Origin: Dickeya oryzae
Lineage (GTDB): Bacteria > Pseudomonadota > Gammaproteobacteria > Enterobacterales > Enterobacteriaceae
Length of the DNA stretch: 64,000 bases
Assembly: GCF_009372235.1 (NCBI RefSeq)
Contig: NZ_ML762923.1
Coordinates: 178,158-242,157 of the forward strand
Direction of reading: 5' to 3'
Part shown: piece by piece, positions 27,722 through 39,600 of the stretch
Position numbering within the stretch: the first letter of the stretch is position 1
Layout of the letters: every line of letters starts with the position of its first letter
Program-made: the position numbers and the translations under genes
The notes under the pieces: model-generated
The model's database searches: none
Told to the model about the DNA's origin: nothing
Seen by the model: only the letters and a program-made list of their open reading frames with translations

Positions 27722-28485
27722 GCCAACAAGTCGCTGTTATCACCGGGGCTGCCGGCGGGTTTGGTTCAGCCATTACCCGAACCTTGCTAAATATAGGCTA
27801 TCAGGTAGCAGCAACGGATATCAGCGCGTCACGTCTGGATGATTTGTATCAACAACTGGAGCAGCCCAAGGGGCTGCACCGTTTCACTATGGACGTTACT
27901 CGGTTCGACTCTGTTAGCACCACTGCACAAGCTATTGCAGACGAACTGGGCCAAACCATCACGGTATTGGTCAACAACGCTGGAGTGATTGAACGCAGCT
28001 ATTGCCTGTCTGCTCAAGGATTACGTGACACAGAAAAGGTGATGGCCGTTAACCTGACGGGCGCATTCAACTGTACTGAAGTATTTGCGCGTTATATGGC
28101 GCGGTTGAAGTACGGCCGCATCATTAATATTGCTTCAGTAGCCGGAATTTGGGGGGCAGCAGGTGGATCCGCTTATGCGGCTTCCAAGGCTGGCTTGATT
28201 TCTGCCACTGAATCTTGGGCCCGAGAACTGGGCCCGATGAATATAAGTGTTACTGCGGTAGCCCCTGGTATTTGCCGTACTGAGATGCTGGAGAAATTTG
28301 TTGATCCGCACATGATTGGTTCACCGGAGGAGGAAAAAATCATCCGCAGCATTGTACCGGTCGGACGTTGGGGGACACCTGATGATGTCGCTGAAGTGGT
28401 GGGATTTCTGGCTAGCTGTAAGACTAATTATCTGAACTCTACAGTGATTCCGCTGGATGGTGGGATGCGGGTGGGATCGTTATAA
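27718..28485 (+). CDS. zmsD: ZmsD/Zmn13, SDR ketoreductase
   Basis: A 255-residue short-chain dehydrogenase of FabG type. The Rossmann TGAAGGFG motif is at about 10-17, NNAG near 83, and the catalytic Tyr153-Lys157 lie in YAASK. Predicted to reduce beta-keto intermediates or a related carbonyl on the ZmsA carrier during chain assembly, as reported for the Zmn10-13 complex. Its ATG overlaps the stop of zmsC (ATGA), implying coupled translation. The C-terminus PLDGGMRVG is typical of NAD(P)-dependent family members. Which carbonyls it reduces rather than the ZmsA ketoreductase domain cannot be told from sequence. Confidence 0.9.
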   Translation: MSQQVAVITGAAGGFGSAITRTLLNIGYQVAATDISASRLDDLYQQLEQPKGLHRFTMDVTRFDSVSTTAQAIADELGQTITVLVNNAGVIERSYCLSAQGLRDTEKVMAVNLTGAFNCTEVFARYMARLKYGRIINIASVAGIWGAAGGSAYAASKAGLISATESWARELGPMNISVTAVAPGICRTEMLEKFVDPHMIGSPEEEKIIRSIVPVGRWGTPDDVAEVVGFLASCKTNYLNSTVIPLDGGMRVGSL

Positions 28486-28588
28486 AAACTATGTCGGATG
28501 TCAGAAGACTATAAATGCTCGCGCGTTGTTGTAGTTAATTAATGCGGTTAACGGATGTTGTTTTGACAGAAATTATGGGAGGTCGTTT

Positions 28589-29824
28589 ATGTCTACAGGG
28601 CTCGCACCGGTGGTAAAAAATATATTTCTTACCGGTGCAACGGGTGTACTGGGTGGTAGGATTTTGCTCGAGATTCTGACTACGACTCAGGCAAATGTTT
28701 ATTGTCTGGTGCGTGCGGATTCTGCGGAGCAGGCCAGGATACGCCTGGAAAGCGTGCTGTTTTCATATGATGTAGAACGTATAAGTGCCGGACAATTGCA
28801 TCGCATTATTCCGGTATTGGGCGAGGTAACCCACCCGCAGTTGGGGTTGAATGCACCGGATTATCAGCGTCTACAAGGAATTGTGGATCGAGTACTGCAT
28901 TGCGCAGCCAATGTCAGCCTGGTGGCATCTTACGGTAAGTTACACCCGGTCAATGTGAAAGGTACGCAGCATATTATCGATTTCTGCCTCGGTGGGAGTA
29001 TTCCCTTACTGTATGCCTCCAGTTTTAGTGTAGTGGGCGACAAGTTGTATCAGGAAGGGTTTGAATTACAGGAAACTGATCTCGATTTCGGACAGAACTA
29101 TCGCGATATGGACTACGAGCGTTCGAAATATGAGGCGGAAAAGGCGGTTCATCAGGCTGGGGAAAAAGGGCTAAATTGGACTATTGTTCGCCCTGGCAAT
29201 ATATGGGGAGACAGTGCTAGTGGGCGTTACCCTCTCAAAGATACCCGTGTTAAGGGTATTTATTACGAGATGATCAAGTCTTTGGTTGAAACTGGGTTGA
29301 CGTTCCGTTCGTCCGAAGATTTCGATATCACACCAGTGGATTATGTAGCGAAAGCATCACTCTACGCCAGCCTGCATAGCAATGATTTCCATGGCAGGAC
29401 ACTGAATCTGACCAATCCAAATCCTATTACTTATGACGATATCGTGATTGCGTTACGCGAGTTTGGCTATCGTCTGGATACCGTCATTAATGAAGACTAT
29501 TTTGAGGCGTTGACTCAAAACCGTATGTTGCTTGACGGCAAACCTTATCGCTCGTCATTCACCGATTTGATGGCACTGTTTTACAGCAGTGGTGATGTGA
29601 CTGAAAAGGCGAAATATGCCACTCAACTGACCCGCCAATGGCTTGAAGGTAGCGGCATTACCTGCCCCGCTTGTGATAAAACGCTATTTTCCCGCTATTT
29701 CACCTACTTGATTGATGAGGCTTTTATTGTAGCGCCGCATGAGCAGCAGAGGAGTGCAGTGATAGCGGAACATACCCGACAGAGCAGTTTTCTGGAGCAG
29801 TTATTTGATGCTGACTTGCGTTAA
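28589..29824 (+). CDS. zmsE: ZmsE/Zmn14, thioester reductase
   Basis: A 411-residue stand-alone reductase like the terminal R domains of NRPS/PKS systems. It has the extended-SDR nucleotide motif TGATGVLGG at 15-23, a Ser-containing ASSFSVVGD stretch, and the catalytic Tyr176 and Lys180 in YERSK. The Serratia homologue is reported as an NADH-dependent thioester reductase that releases the polyamino chain from the carrier as an aldehyde. GGGAGG precedes the ATG. The 103-base gap from zmsD has no terminator. A terminal amine would then come from the ZmsC aminotransferase domain. Confidence 0.9.
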   Translation: MSTGLAPVVKNIFLTGATGVLGGRILLEILTTTQANVYCLVRADSAEQARIRLESVLFSYDVERISAGQLHRIIPVLGEVTHPQLGLNAPDYQRLQGIVDRVLHCAANVSLVASYGKLHPVNVKGTQHIIDFCLGGSIPLLYASSFSVVGDKLYQEGFELQETDLDFGQNYRDMDYERSKYEAEKAVHQAGEKGLNWTIVRPGNIWGDSASGRYPLKDTRVKGIYYEMIKSLVETGLTFRSSEDFDITPVDYVAKASLYASLHSNDFHGRTLNLTNPNPITYDDIVIALREFGYRLDTVINEDYFEALTQNRMLLDGKPYRSSFTDLMALFYSSGDVTEKAKYATQLTRQWLEGSGITCPACDKTLFSRYFTYLIDEAFIVAPHEQQRSAVIAEHTRQSSFLEQLFDADLR

Positions 29825-29874
29825 ACCCTGCTAATCAGGGAGTGACACCGCGATTAGAGATTTTATGGAGGAAA

Positions 29875-30651
29875 ATGAGCATGAAGGATTTAACACTGTC
29901 GCTGGTTCAATTGGATATTGAATGGGAGCAAGCGGCGGCTAACCGCCGCCGAGTGGAGAAATTGTTAAAGCAGTGTCGGGGTAGTGACATCATTGTATTG
30001 CCGGAGATGTTTACCACAGGTTTTAGCATGAAACCCAAAGGCATTGCGGAACAGATGGAAGGCCATACCCGTAACTGGATGCAAAAAATGGCTACCGAGT
30101 ATCAAGCTGCAGTGGTTGGCAGTGTGATCATCGAAAATAACGGATGCTATTACAATCGGTTGCTATGGGTGACTGAAGAAAGTATTCAGTATTACGATAA
30201 ACGTCATCTATTTACCTATGCAGGTGAGCATCAAGAGTACACTGCCGGTGAGACTCAAAGCATTGTTGAGCATAATGGCTGGCGTATTGCGTTGTTTATT
30301 TGTTATGACCTGCGTTTCCCTGCCTGGTCACGTAATCTGAACGGCAAATACGATGCAGCTATTTACATTGCAAATTGGCCAGCTGGCCGCTCACATCACT
30401 GGCAGACCCTGTTGCCAGCCCGCGCTATCGAAAATCAGAGTTATGTCGTTGGTGTTAATCGTGTCGGTCAGGACGGTAACCAACTGAACTACAGTGGCAA
30501 CACCATGCTGGTAGATCCTCTGGGGGAAACACTACTCAACGGCGAACCGCAGGAAGCGGTTTTCACTGTCACGCTGTCGCATGAACATTTGCGTGGCGTC
30601 AGAGAACGATTCCCATTTCTAAAAGATGCAGACTCATTTGAGTTCAAATAA
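29875..30651 (+). CDS. zmsF: ZmsF/Zmn15, nitrilase-superfamily amidase (omega-amidase YafV-like)
   Basis: A 258-residue carbon-nitrogen hydrolase. The catalytic triad is visible: Glu44 in LPEMFTTGF, Lys109 in YYDKRHLF, Cys143 in FICYDLRFP. These segments and the length closely match E. coli YafV, an omega-amidase that deamidates keto-acid amides from glutamine transamination. Its task in the cluster is unknown to me. It could recycle an amide product of the amino donor used by ZmsC or act on a pathway intermediate. Two ATGs (29875, 29881) follow GGAGG at spacings of four and ten bases, so the start is uncertain by two codons. Confidence 0.87.
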   Translation: MSMKDLTLSLVQLDIEWEQAAANRRRVEKLLKQCRGSDIIVLPEMFTTGFSMKPKGIAEQMEGHTRNWMQKMATEYQAAVVGSVIIENNGCYYNRLLWVTEESIQYYDKRHLFTYAGEHQEYTAGETQSIVEHNGWRIALFICYDLRFPAWSRNLNGKYDAAIYIANWPAGRSHHWQTLLPARAIENQSYVVGVNRVGQDGNQLNYSGNTMLVDPLGETLLNGEPQEAVFTVTLSHEHLRGVRERFPFLKDADSFEFK

Positions 30652-30687
30652 GCATTCTCTATTTTAAGAAAATTGCAGGGGCTGCTC

Positions 30688-33600
30688 ATGGCTATTTCTG
30701 TCGAGTTTGAAAATATCGTTACCCGGTTTCCGCAACAGCTGGCAGTGGTTCAGGGTGAACGTCAGTTGACTTATCAGCAACTGATGGAAAATGTCGCTAC
30801 CTTAGGTCAAGGGATCCTGGAACAAGGAAGTGAAGACCAGTATGTTCTGACCTTGCTGGGACAGGATGTTGATTTGGTGACATCAGTGCTGGCGATACGT
30901 CATGTCGGACGCATTTTTGTACCATTGTCGCCACAGCTACCGGAGAAACGATTAGCTTTGCTGGCTGGGCGTTTTCCTGATGCTACGTTGATTACTCGTC
31001 GCCGACATCTGCCTAAGGTAATGGCGCTGGGGTTATCGCACCGTGTAGTGCTGGTAGACGAAAATGGATTGCCTGAGCAACAACCACAAGGCTATCTAAG
31101 GCAGCCAATTGAGCAGCCCCATGCTTATGTTTATTTTACCTCTGGTTCAACGGGTACGCCGAAGGCGGTATTGGGGCGTGACGAGAGCCTGTTGCAGTTT
31201 ATTCAGTGGGAAAGTCGCACACTGGCTATCACACCGCAGGATCGTGTGAGTCAGCTTACCTCTCAAATGTTTGATCCGTTTCTGCGAGACCTCTTTTTAC
31301 CTTTGCTTAACGGCGCGACCTTGTGCCTGCCGCCCTCACCAGAACTGATTTATGATGTACCCGCGTTGCTGAACTGGATTCAAACACAACAAATCAGCAT
31401 CATGCACATCATCCCGTCCTTATTCCAGGTTTTACTGGAAAGTCCGATGGCGACAGAGGCGTTGTCTCAGGTGCGTTGTGTTGCCCTGGCTGGTGAAATG
31501 CTAAAAGGGGCGCTGGTACGTCGTTTTGCTGATTGTGAGTTAACGCATACCCAGTTATTTAACTTCTATGGCCCAACGGAATCGACACTGGCTAAAGTAT
31601 GTTATCCGGTGTCACTGTCAGATGTTGATCGGGCTGTACTACCAGTCGGTAAGCCCATTGACGACACCCGATTATTGATCATCAACAAGCAGCTACAACC
31701 ACTGAGTCAAGGTGTGGTCGGTGAAGTATTGATTGTCACCTCCTGGCTTAGCGCCGGTTATCTGAATGGTGATAATAGCGGCTTCATTACGCTGAATAGT
31801 GGTGAAAGTGCTTACCGTACCGGCGATCTCGGTATGATTGATGCAGATGGTAATTTAATTCTGACAGGTCGTAACGATACACAGATCAAGATTGATGGCC
31901 AAAGAGTTGAGACTGGTGAAATTGAAGGAATTCTTGAGCGCCATGACAGTGTACGCCAGGCGTTGGTCATGGTGGCCTCGACTCCACAAGGGGCACGATT
32001 ACAGGCATTTGTGATGGTACATCCGCAGCATGAATTGCAGCAGGATTCACTGCGTGACTGGTTATCTGCTTATTTGCCTGTGGCCTGGATTCCGACGCAT
32101 TTGCACATTCTTGATCTATTTCCCCGACTGCCAAACGGTAAGGTTGATCGCAAAGCATTGCAAGATATGTATCCGTTATCGGTATCACGTATCGTAAGTG
32201 GTGCTGCGCCGCAGGGCCAACGGGAGCAGACACTGGCAGCTATCTGGCAGTCTGTGTTGCAACTGGATTACCTTAGTCGTGATGAAGATTTTTTCCAGCT
32301 AAACGGTACCTCGTTACAGGCAATTCGCATGATTGCCCAAGTGCGTGACCAGATGGGGTTGGTACTACGGTTTAATGACCTGTATCAGGGTAGCACGCTG
32401 GCTCAATGCGCTTCCGCACTCCGTGAACCTGAGCCTGTTGATGAATACGCAACGGGAGAAGAGGCCGTAACACTCAGTGTTGAACAGCAGGGGCTGTGGC
32501 TAATTCAACAACATCAACCGGAAAGCCCTGTCTATAACATGGTGTATCACGCAGTCTGGCAGGGACCGCTCAACCTGACATTATTAGAACAGGTATGGCA
32601 GCTAGCATTACAGCGGTTCGATTCGTTGCGTACTACGTTTTGCGCGGTGGACGGTGAGCCACAAGCACGAGTGGAGCCAAACGCGACACTGCATCTGAAT
32701 TTCTTTGATGTGACGGCACAGGGAGATGCTGTTGCCGAGCGTTGGCTTGTGGAGGAAGCGACCCGACCTTTCACTTCTCTGGAGGCACCCTTGATACGGG
32801 TCGGGTGTCTGCAGCGTCGTGAGCAGCACTATGATATGAGTATCGTGATGCACCATATTATTGCCGACGAAGCATCAGTGCAGCGCTTATGGCAATGGGT
32901 CTTACGAACCTATCGACGAGTGCTGGCTGGTGGGCAGGTAAACTTGCCTGAACCAGCACGAGAAGGGCAGTACTATTACGCTCGTCAGCAGTATCAGTGG
33001 TTGAATAGTGCTGCGGGAGAAAAAGCTCGCGATTACTGGCGCCAGCAATTGGTTGGTCCTTTGCCGTTATTGCAACTTCCCTATGATTATCCGGCACAAC
33101 CGGTGCAGCACTATCATGGTGGTAAAGTGCCTTTTAGTCTGACAAGGTTGCAGAGTGACGCGCTTCTCAATGTTGCCAGAGCATATAATGTTACACCTTA
33201 TTTGTGTCTATTGACGTTGTTCCATGCCTTTTTGTCACGTTATTGTCGGCAGAATGACATTCTGGTGGGGACGCCAATTTCACGGCATCACCATATTGAT
33301 CAAGATGAGCCATTTGGGCTGTTATTTTCTGTCATGGTGATGCGCAATCAGGTGGATAAGCGCCATCCATTTGCTGTGTTGCTAGAACAGGTTAAAAGCC
33401 ATTTCATTGACGCATTACAGCACCCGTTACCATTTAGTCAATTGCCTGCATTACAGGATGAAGCACGAGTATCTGGAGTGTCGCCGCTATTTCAGGCGTT
33501 CTTTGCCTGGCGTGAAGCGACCGAGGTAGATCAGCGTATCGGTACTGCCAGCGTAGGGGCGTTACGGCAGGCAGATACATTCACGGCCAAATATGAACTG

Positions 33601-36600
33601 ACGTTGGAGATGTGGCCTGAAGAGCAACAGCTCCATGGTAATTTCGAATATGCCAGTGATCGCTTTGCGTCGACTACTCTTGCACGTATGGCTGACAGTT
33701 TCGTCCGCTTTATCGAATCATTTCTGGAGCAACCAGAAAGTGCGCTGGGCGCTTTGTCATTGTTACCACAGGATGACTACCAGCAATTGTTGGCGTGGAA
33801 TCAGACCGTAAGGCCATTCGATGAACAGCTATGCTGGCATCAGTTAGTTGAACAACAGGCGCGACATACACCTGAGCTGGTGGCGATAGAGTTCCAGCAA
33901 CAGACGCTGACATACCAACAACTAAACCAGAGAGCTAACCAACTGGCGCAGGTACTCATAGCGCATGGTGTCGGTGCAGAAGTTACTGTCGGGGTGAGCT
34001 TAGCTCGGTCTCCCTGGGTGATAGTTGCAATGCTGGCAGTCATGAAGGCTGGAGGCGCTTACGTTCCGCTAGATCCAGATTATCCGCTTAATCGCAGCCG
34101 TTATGTGCTTGAGGATGCTGGGGTGCATCTGCTTCTGACCCAGCATGCGTTTATCAGCCATTATCAGGATGTGCCTTGCCAGCGCCTTTTGCTTGAAGAA
34201 CTGGAACCACTTTTGCCACAGTACTCGACTGTGAACCCGATTGAGCGGTGTGGCAGCTATAATACCGCCTACATTATTTATACCTCAGGATCGACTGGTA
34301 AACCTAAGGGTGTACCGATTCGGCATTATGGCGTTGTCAACCTGGCGACAGAGTTCCCGGCACTATTAGGTATCATGGGGGCTGAACGGGTATTACAGTT
34401 TGCGTCCACCAGTTTTGACTCCTCAGTATGGGAAATCAGTATGGCACTGTGTCATGGTGCCACACTGGTGATGGCACCGCGGCTATCGTTGATGCCTGGC
34501 CCTGACCTGCTGGCGCAACTATCTGATTTGAAAATATCTTGTGTCACGTTGCCAGCATCAGCGCTGGCAGCCTTACCTTATGCCCCATTACCTGCTCTGA
34601 AATTGCTGATAACGGCTGGCGAGGCGTGTGGTGTCGATTTACTACGTAAATGGGGGCGTGGACGTCGTTTTTTCAACTCCTATGGTCCAACAGAAGCCAC
34701 TGTGTGTGTAACTAACGCAGAGCTTTTTGCTGACGAGGAACGAGTACACATTGGCCGCCCTATGTCCAATACTGAAGTGTGGATTCTGGATGAGTTCCAA
34801 CAGCCAATGCCGATTGGTGTTGCAGGTGAGCTTTGTATTGGCGGTGTCGGATTGTCTGCGGGTTATATCAATCAGCCAGAGCAGACAAATAGTCGTTTCG
34901 TGGTTCATCCATTGAGTAATAAAGCGGGTGCCAGGGTGTATCGCACTGGTGATTTGGCCTGTTACCGGGAAGACGGCACCCTCGATTACTTGGGACGCAT
35001 CGACCAACAGGTTAAGATCCGTGGTTTTCGTGTCGAACTGGGTGAGATCGAAACGGCTCTGCGTGAGCACCCGTCAGTCAATGAGGCTGTAGTCATGATT
35101 CGGCCAGATTATCTGGCAGCCAGCGCTATTATTGCGTATGTATTGCACAATGATGGATGCGAGCCAGATCGTTCCGTTTTGGCGGACTATCTGGCTGATC
35201 GCTTACCAGAATATATGTGTCCGTCGTGCTATGTGTTGATGACTGAATTCCCTCACCTTCCGAATGGAAAAATCGATCGTAATCGTTTTCCCTTGCCGCA
35301 TGTGGACACCGATATCTCAGTCATTCCGGCAGCCAATGATACTGAACAGGCAATTATTGATGTCTGGTGTGAGCTGTTGGGGCATGACGCTATCGGACGT
35401 GATTCGTCATTCTTTACTCTAGGTGGTCATTCACTACTGGCTGCCAGAGCTATAGCGCGTCTGGCTGAACGGTATCAAATCGGATTGCGTGTCAGCGATA
35501 TTTTCGCTTGGCGTACGCCGATGCGGTTAGCTACCAAGGTGTTACAGCAAACGCGCGAAAATCTGTTGCTGTCTCAACCGACCCAAACGCCGTTGCCACT
35601 TAGCAGCGCCCAACAACGCATGTGGTTTTTGTCGCAGCAACATGCTGGGGACACGCGCTATCTGATCGGGCAGATTAAGACTTTCAGTCAACCGCTGGAT
35701 GCTGAGCGGTTATTATACAGTTTGCAACAGTTATGGGCTCAGACGCCGGCGCTTAATATCCGGTTTCGTTTGCAGCAAGGTGTTGTCGAACAGTACCTGT
35801 CTGATCAGCCCTTGGTATGTAATCGAGAGTGCTGTACGGTCAGCGATAGTACGACATGGCACGAAGTATTACAGCAATATGGTGAGCAGCATTTAGCTCA
35901 GCCGCTTGAACTCCTGGATGCGCCGTTGTACCGGTTAACCATGGTCGAGTCAGTACAAGGGGATATTGCTCTGGTGTTGGTGCTACACCATATTTTAGTC
36001 GATGAACAGTCGATGAATCTGTTGGATGAGCAGTTATTGGCACTCTACATGCAGCAGCCTGTTCAACCAGCCCCTGTCAACGTACTGCAATACACATCCT
36101 GGGAGTATCAGGAAGAAGTTCAAGATCTCTGGCAGTCTCAACTGGATTACTGGAAACAACAATTTGCTACGTTGCCACCTGTATTAGGATTGTCCCCGGT
36201 AATACGGGCTACGGACAATCAACAGGCGGCGGGGTTTGTTTCAGTGGCTATGCCGGATACGATTGCCACTTCATTACGTCAGATCGCGAAACAACATGAC
36301 GTTACCTTATTTAACGTCTTGCTGGCGGCGTTTCAGATACTGTTGCATCGTCACAGCGGTGAACAGGATATCGTGGTTGGAACGCCTGTTACCCTGCGTG
36401 ACTGGCCTGCGTTGCAATCCACTATTGGTTTGTTGCTCAATACGGTGGCAATTCGTCAGATGGTTAGTGGTGAATTGACACTAGAGCAATTTATGGCTGT
36501 CAGTGCAGAAACATGCTCACAGGCTATGGCGAATAAAGACGTGCCTTTTGACCGGGTCGTAGATGCAGTGCTGCCTGCGGGGGAGCGGCCATCGTCCCCA

Positions 36601-39600
36601 TTGTTCCAGACAATGTTTGTTTACAATGCTGATCCTCTTGCCAGTCAAACTGCGCTGACGGTACAAAATCAGTCTATCGCGACATCTCAGGCTAAGTTCG
36701 ATCTCACCTGTTTCGTACAGGAACAAGAACAGAAATTGAGATTGGTGCTGGAATATAAAACAGCTTGCTTTGATCCGACTCGGATTCATTCATTGGCGGA
36801 GCATTACCTGGCGATATTACAGCAGTTAGTTGACTCGCCGTCACAGCGTCTGGGGCTGCTATCGATATTGCCGCCTGCCGAGCAGGTGTTGTTGTGTGAG
36901 ACGCTGAACGATACCGCGATGACGGTCGATGTTCCCTGGGTGCATCAACAGTTTGAGCAACAGGCAGCTTTACATCCGATGGCGATAGCGCTGAATATGG
37001 CTGGGCAGTGTATAACTTATCAGCAGCTTAATCAGCAAGCTAATCGCATTGCTCATGCCTTGTTGCGTCAGGGATTCGGTGTTGGTAGCCGGATAGCGGT
37101 CTATCTGCCTCGTTCGCCTGAGTTGGTGGCAGCAATCCTGGGTGTCATGAAAAGTGGAGCAGCATGGGTTCCCGTGGATCTGCGTTATCCGCAGGAGCGT
37201 GTCAGCCTGATGATGCAAACAGCAGAAGTACAGGCAGTATTGACACAAGGGGATTTGGATATCACTGCACTGGCTCCCCAGGCTCAGCAACTGAATATCG
37301 AGGCGTTGCCTTCTGCAGCAGAGGACAGTAATCCGACGCTATGTATTGAGGCAGATCAACTGTGTTATATCCTGTTTACCTCTGGCTCAACGGGAGTGCC
37401 TAAAGGGGTAATGATCCCCCATCGAGGGCTACGACACTATCTGGCCCATGCCTGTCGTGACTACAGCTTGCGCGGTGGGAAAGGTTGCACTCTGCATGCT
37501 TCTATTTCTTTTGATGCAACCCTGACCAGTTTGTTCATGCCGTTATTGTGTGGTCAAACATTGCATATTCTGCCAGATGAGGATGATGTTGCCGCATTAG
37601 TCGCTATTTGGCAGCAGGTACCTGGGTTGACGATGGTCAAGCTGACACCCGCTCATCTGGAATTACTCAGCCAACAACTGCCTCCAGAGGCTGCTGGCAA
37701 CGTTTCGATGTTGGTGGTCGGCGGGGAGAGTTTGTCTGCCAGCGCGTTACGTTTCTGGCAGCAATATGCGCCGCAGGTAATGATCGTCAATGAATATGGT
37801 CCGACTGAGGCTACTGTCGGGTGTTGTATTCACACATTTACTGCCGGGGAAACCGGTGAAGACGGTGCTGTTCCTATTGGTCGACCGATTGCCAATACCC
37901 GGCTTTATCTATTGGATGAACAGCTCCAGTTAGTGCCTTTTGGCGCACCTGGTGAACTGTATATTGGAGGAGAAGGACTGGCGCTAGGTTACTATCAGCG
38001 TCCTGATCTGACCGAGCAACGTTTTATCGCCGATCCGTTTAGTCCGGATCCGTCAGCCAGGCTATACCGAACGGGTGACCGTGCTTGTTATTTGCCCGAT
38101 GGTAACCTCATGTTTCTGGGACGTAACGACAATCAGATCAAACTGAATGGCTACCGCATTGAGCTGGAAGAGGTCGAAGCTCAGCTCAGTGCATGTGCTG
38201 GGGTAATGCAGGCTGCGGTAGCTATCCGGGAAGTGGAAGGTCGCCCACATCTGGTAGCTTGGCTGGTCGGTGAGCAGGCAACACAGTCGGCTATCCGTAA
38301 CGAGATTGCTCAGCGCCTGCCTCGCTTCATGCGCCCGACACAGTGGCAATGGTTGACATCGTTGCCGCTAACCAGCAATGGCAAGGTTGATCGTAAACAA
38401 CTGCTTAATTTGCCATGGCAACAGGCCAAGCGTGAGTCACATCAGGTACCTATCTCAGCACTGGAACAGCAATTGCTGGATTGCTGGCGACAAGTGTTGG
38501 GACGTGATGATATTTCCACTCATGATGATTTCTTTGCGCTGGGTGGTGATTCTATCCTCAGTTTGCAAATTGTGTTTCGGGCACGAGAAGCTGGGCTAAT
38601 GCTGTCGGTTGATACACTCTTTGATGCACCGACAATCGCGTTGCTGGCTGAGCGCCTGACGCCTCATCATCTTACCGAAGTTGACCATTCACCGGTAACG
38701 GGGCGTTATGAGTGGTTACCGGCACAGCGCTGGTTCTTCTCCCATTATGCTGCTACTCCACACCATTATAACCAGTCAATGTTATGGCGGCTGCATGATG
38801 AGGTCTCGCCACAGTGGCTGCAAGCTGCACTGACCTGGCTGGTGAACCAGCATGATGGGTTGCGTGCACATTTTGATGACACTGGTGCTGTTATCGATAA
38901 ACCAGTGGATCACGTAACACTGGAACAAGTGACCTTAACAGAGTCGGGGCATCTGGATGCTGCTATTGCTGCGGCGCAAGAGGGGTTGGATATCGCTCAG
39001 GGGCCATTATTCAAGACCTTGCTTTACCGTGCGCCAGAAGGTTGCTGGTTGTTATTTGTGGCGCATCATCTGTTAGTCGATGGTGTGTCCTGGCGCATTA
39101 TTACTGAAGATCTGAGTCTTGCCTATCAGCGTGCGGCGAAGGGAGAGACGATGCCTGTCGTGGCGAAAACAGCCTCACTTCTGCGCTGGTCACATCATTT
39201 GCAGCAGTATGCTGACAGTGAGGATGCCAGGCAGGAGGAGACATTCTGGCGACGTTATCCTGCGCTGGATACCATGCGATTACCGAGTGATGTCGGTGAA
39301 AACCCTCAACCAGGGCGTGGTGTAGATTCACGGAAGCTGGCTCTGGAGCTACCCGCAAGTGCTACCGCTACGTTGATCCAAAATACGCATATGGCATATC
39401 GAACCCATCCAGGTGATTTGCTGTTGAGTGCACTAGCGTTGACACTGTATGAATGGAGTGGTCGCACCCGTTTGCGTATTGATACCGAAGGGCATGGGCG
39501 TGAACGATTGCATGAGGAGTTGGATGTCAGCCGCACTGTCGGTTGGTTTACCGCTATCTATCCGCTGGATATTGATTTGGTACAGCCCGATGATACCGGT

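Noticed and set aside
28563-28568. Perfect TTGACA upstream of zmsE
   Set aside because: A matching -10 at normal spacing would fall at or inside the zmsE start, so it is not a useful promoter for that gene.
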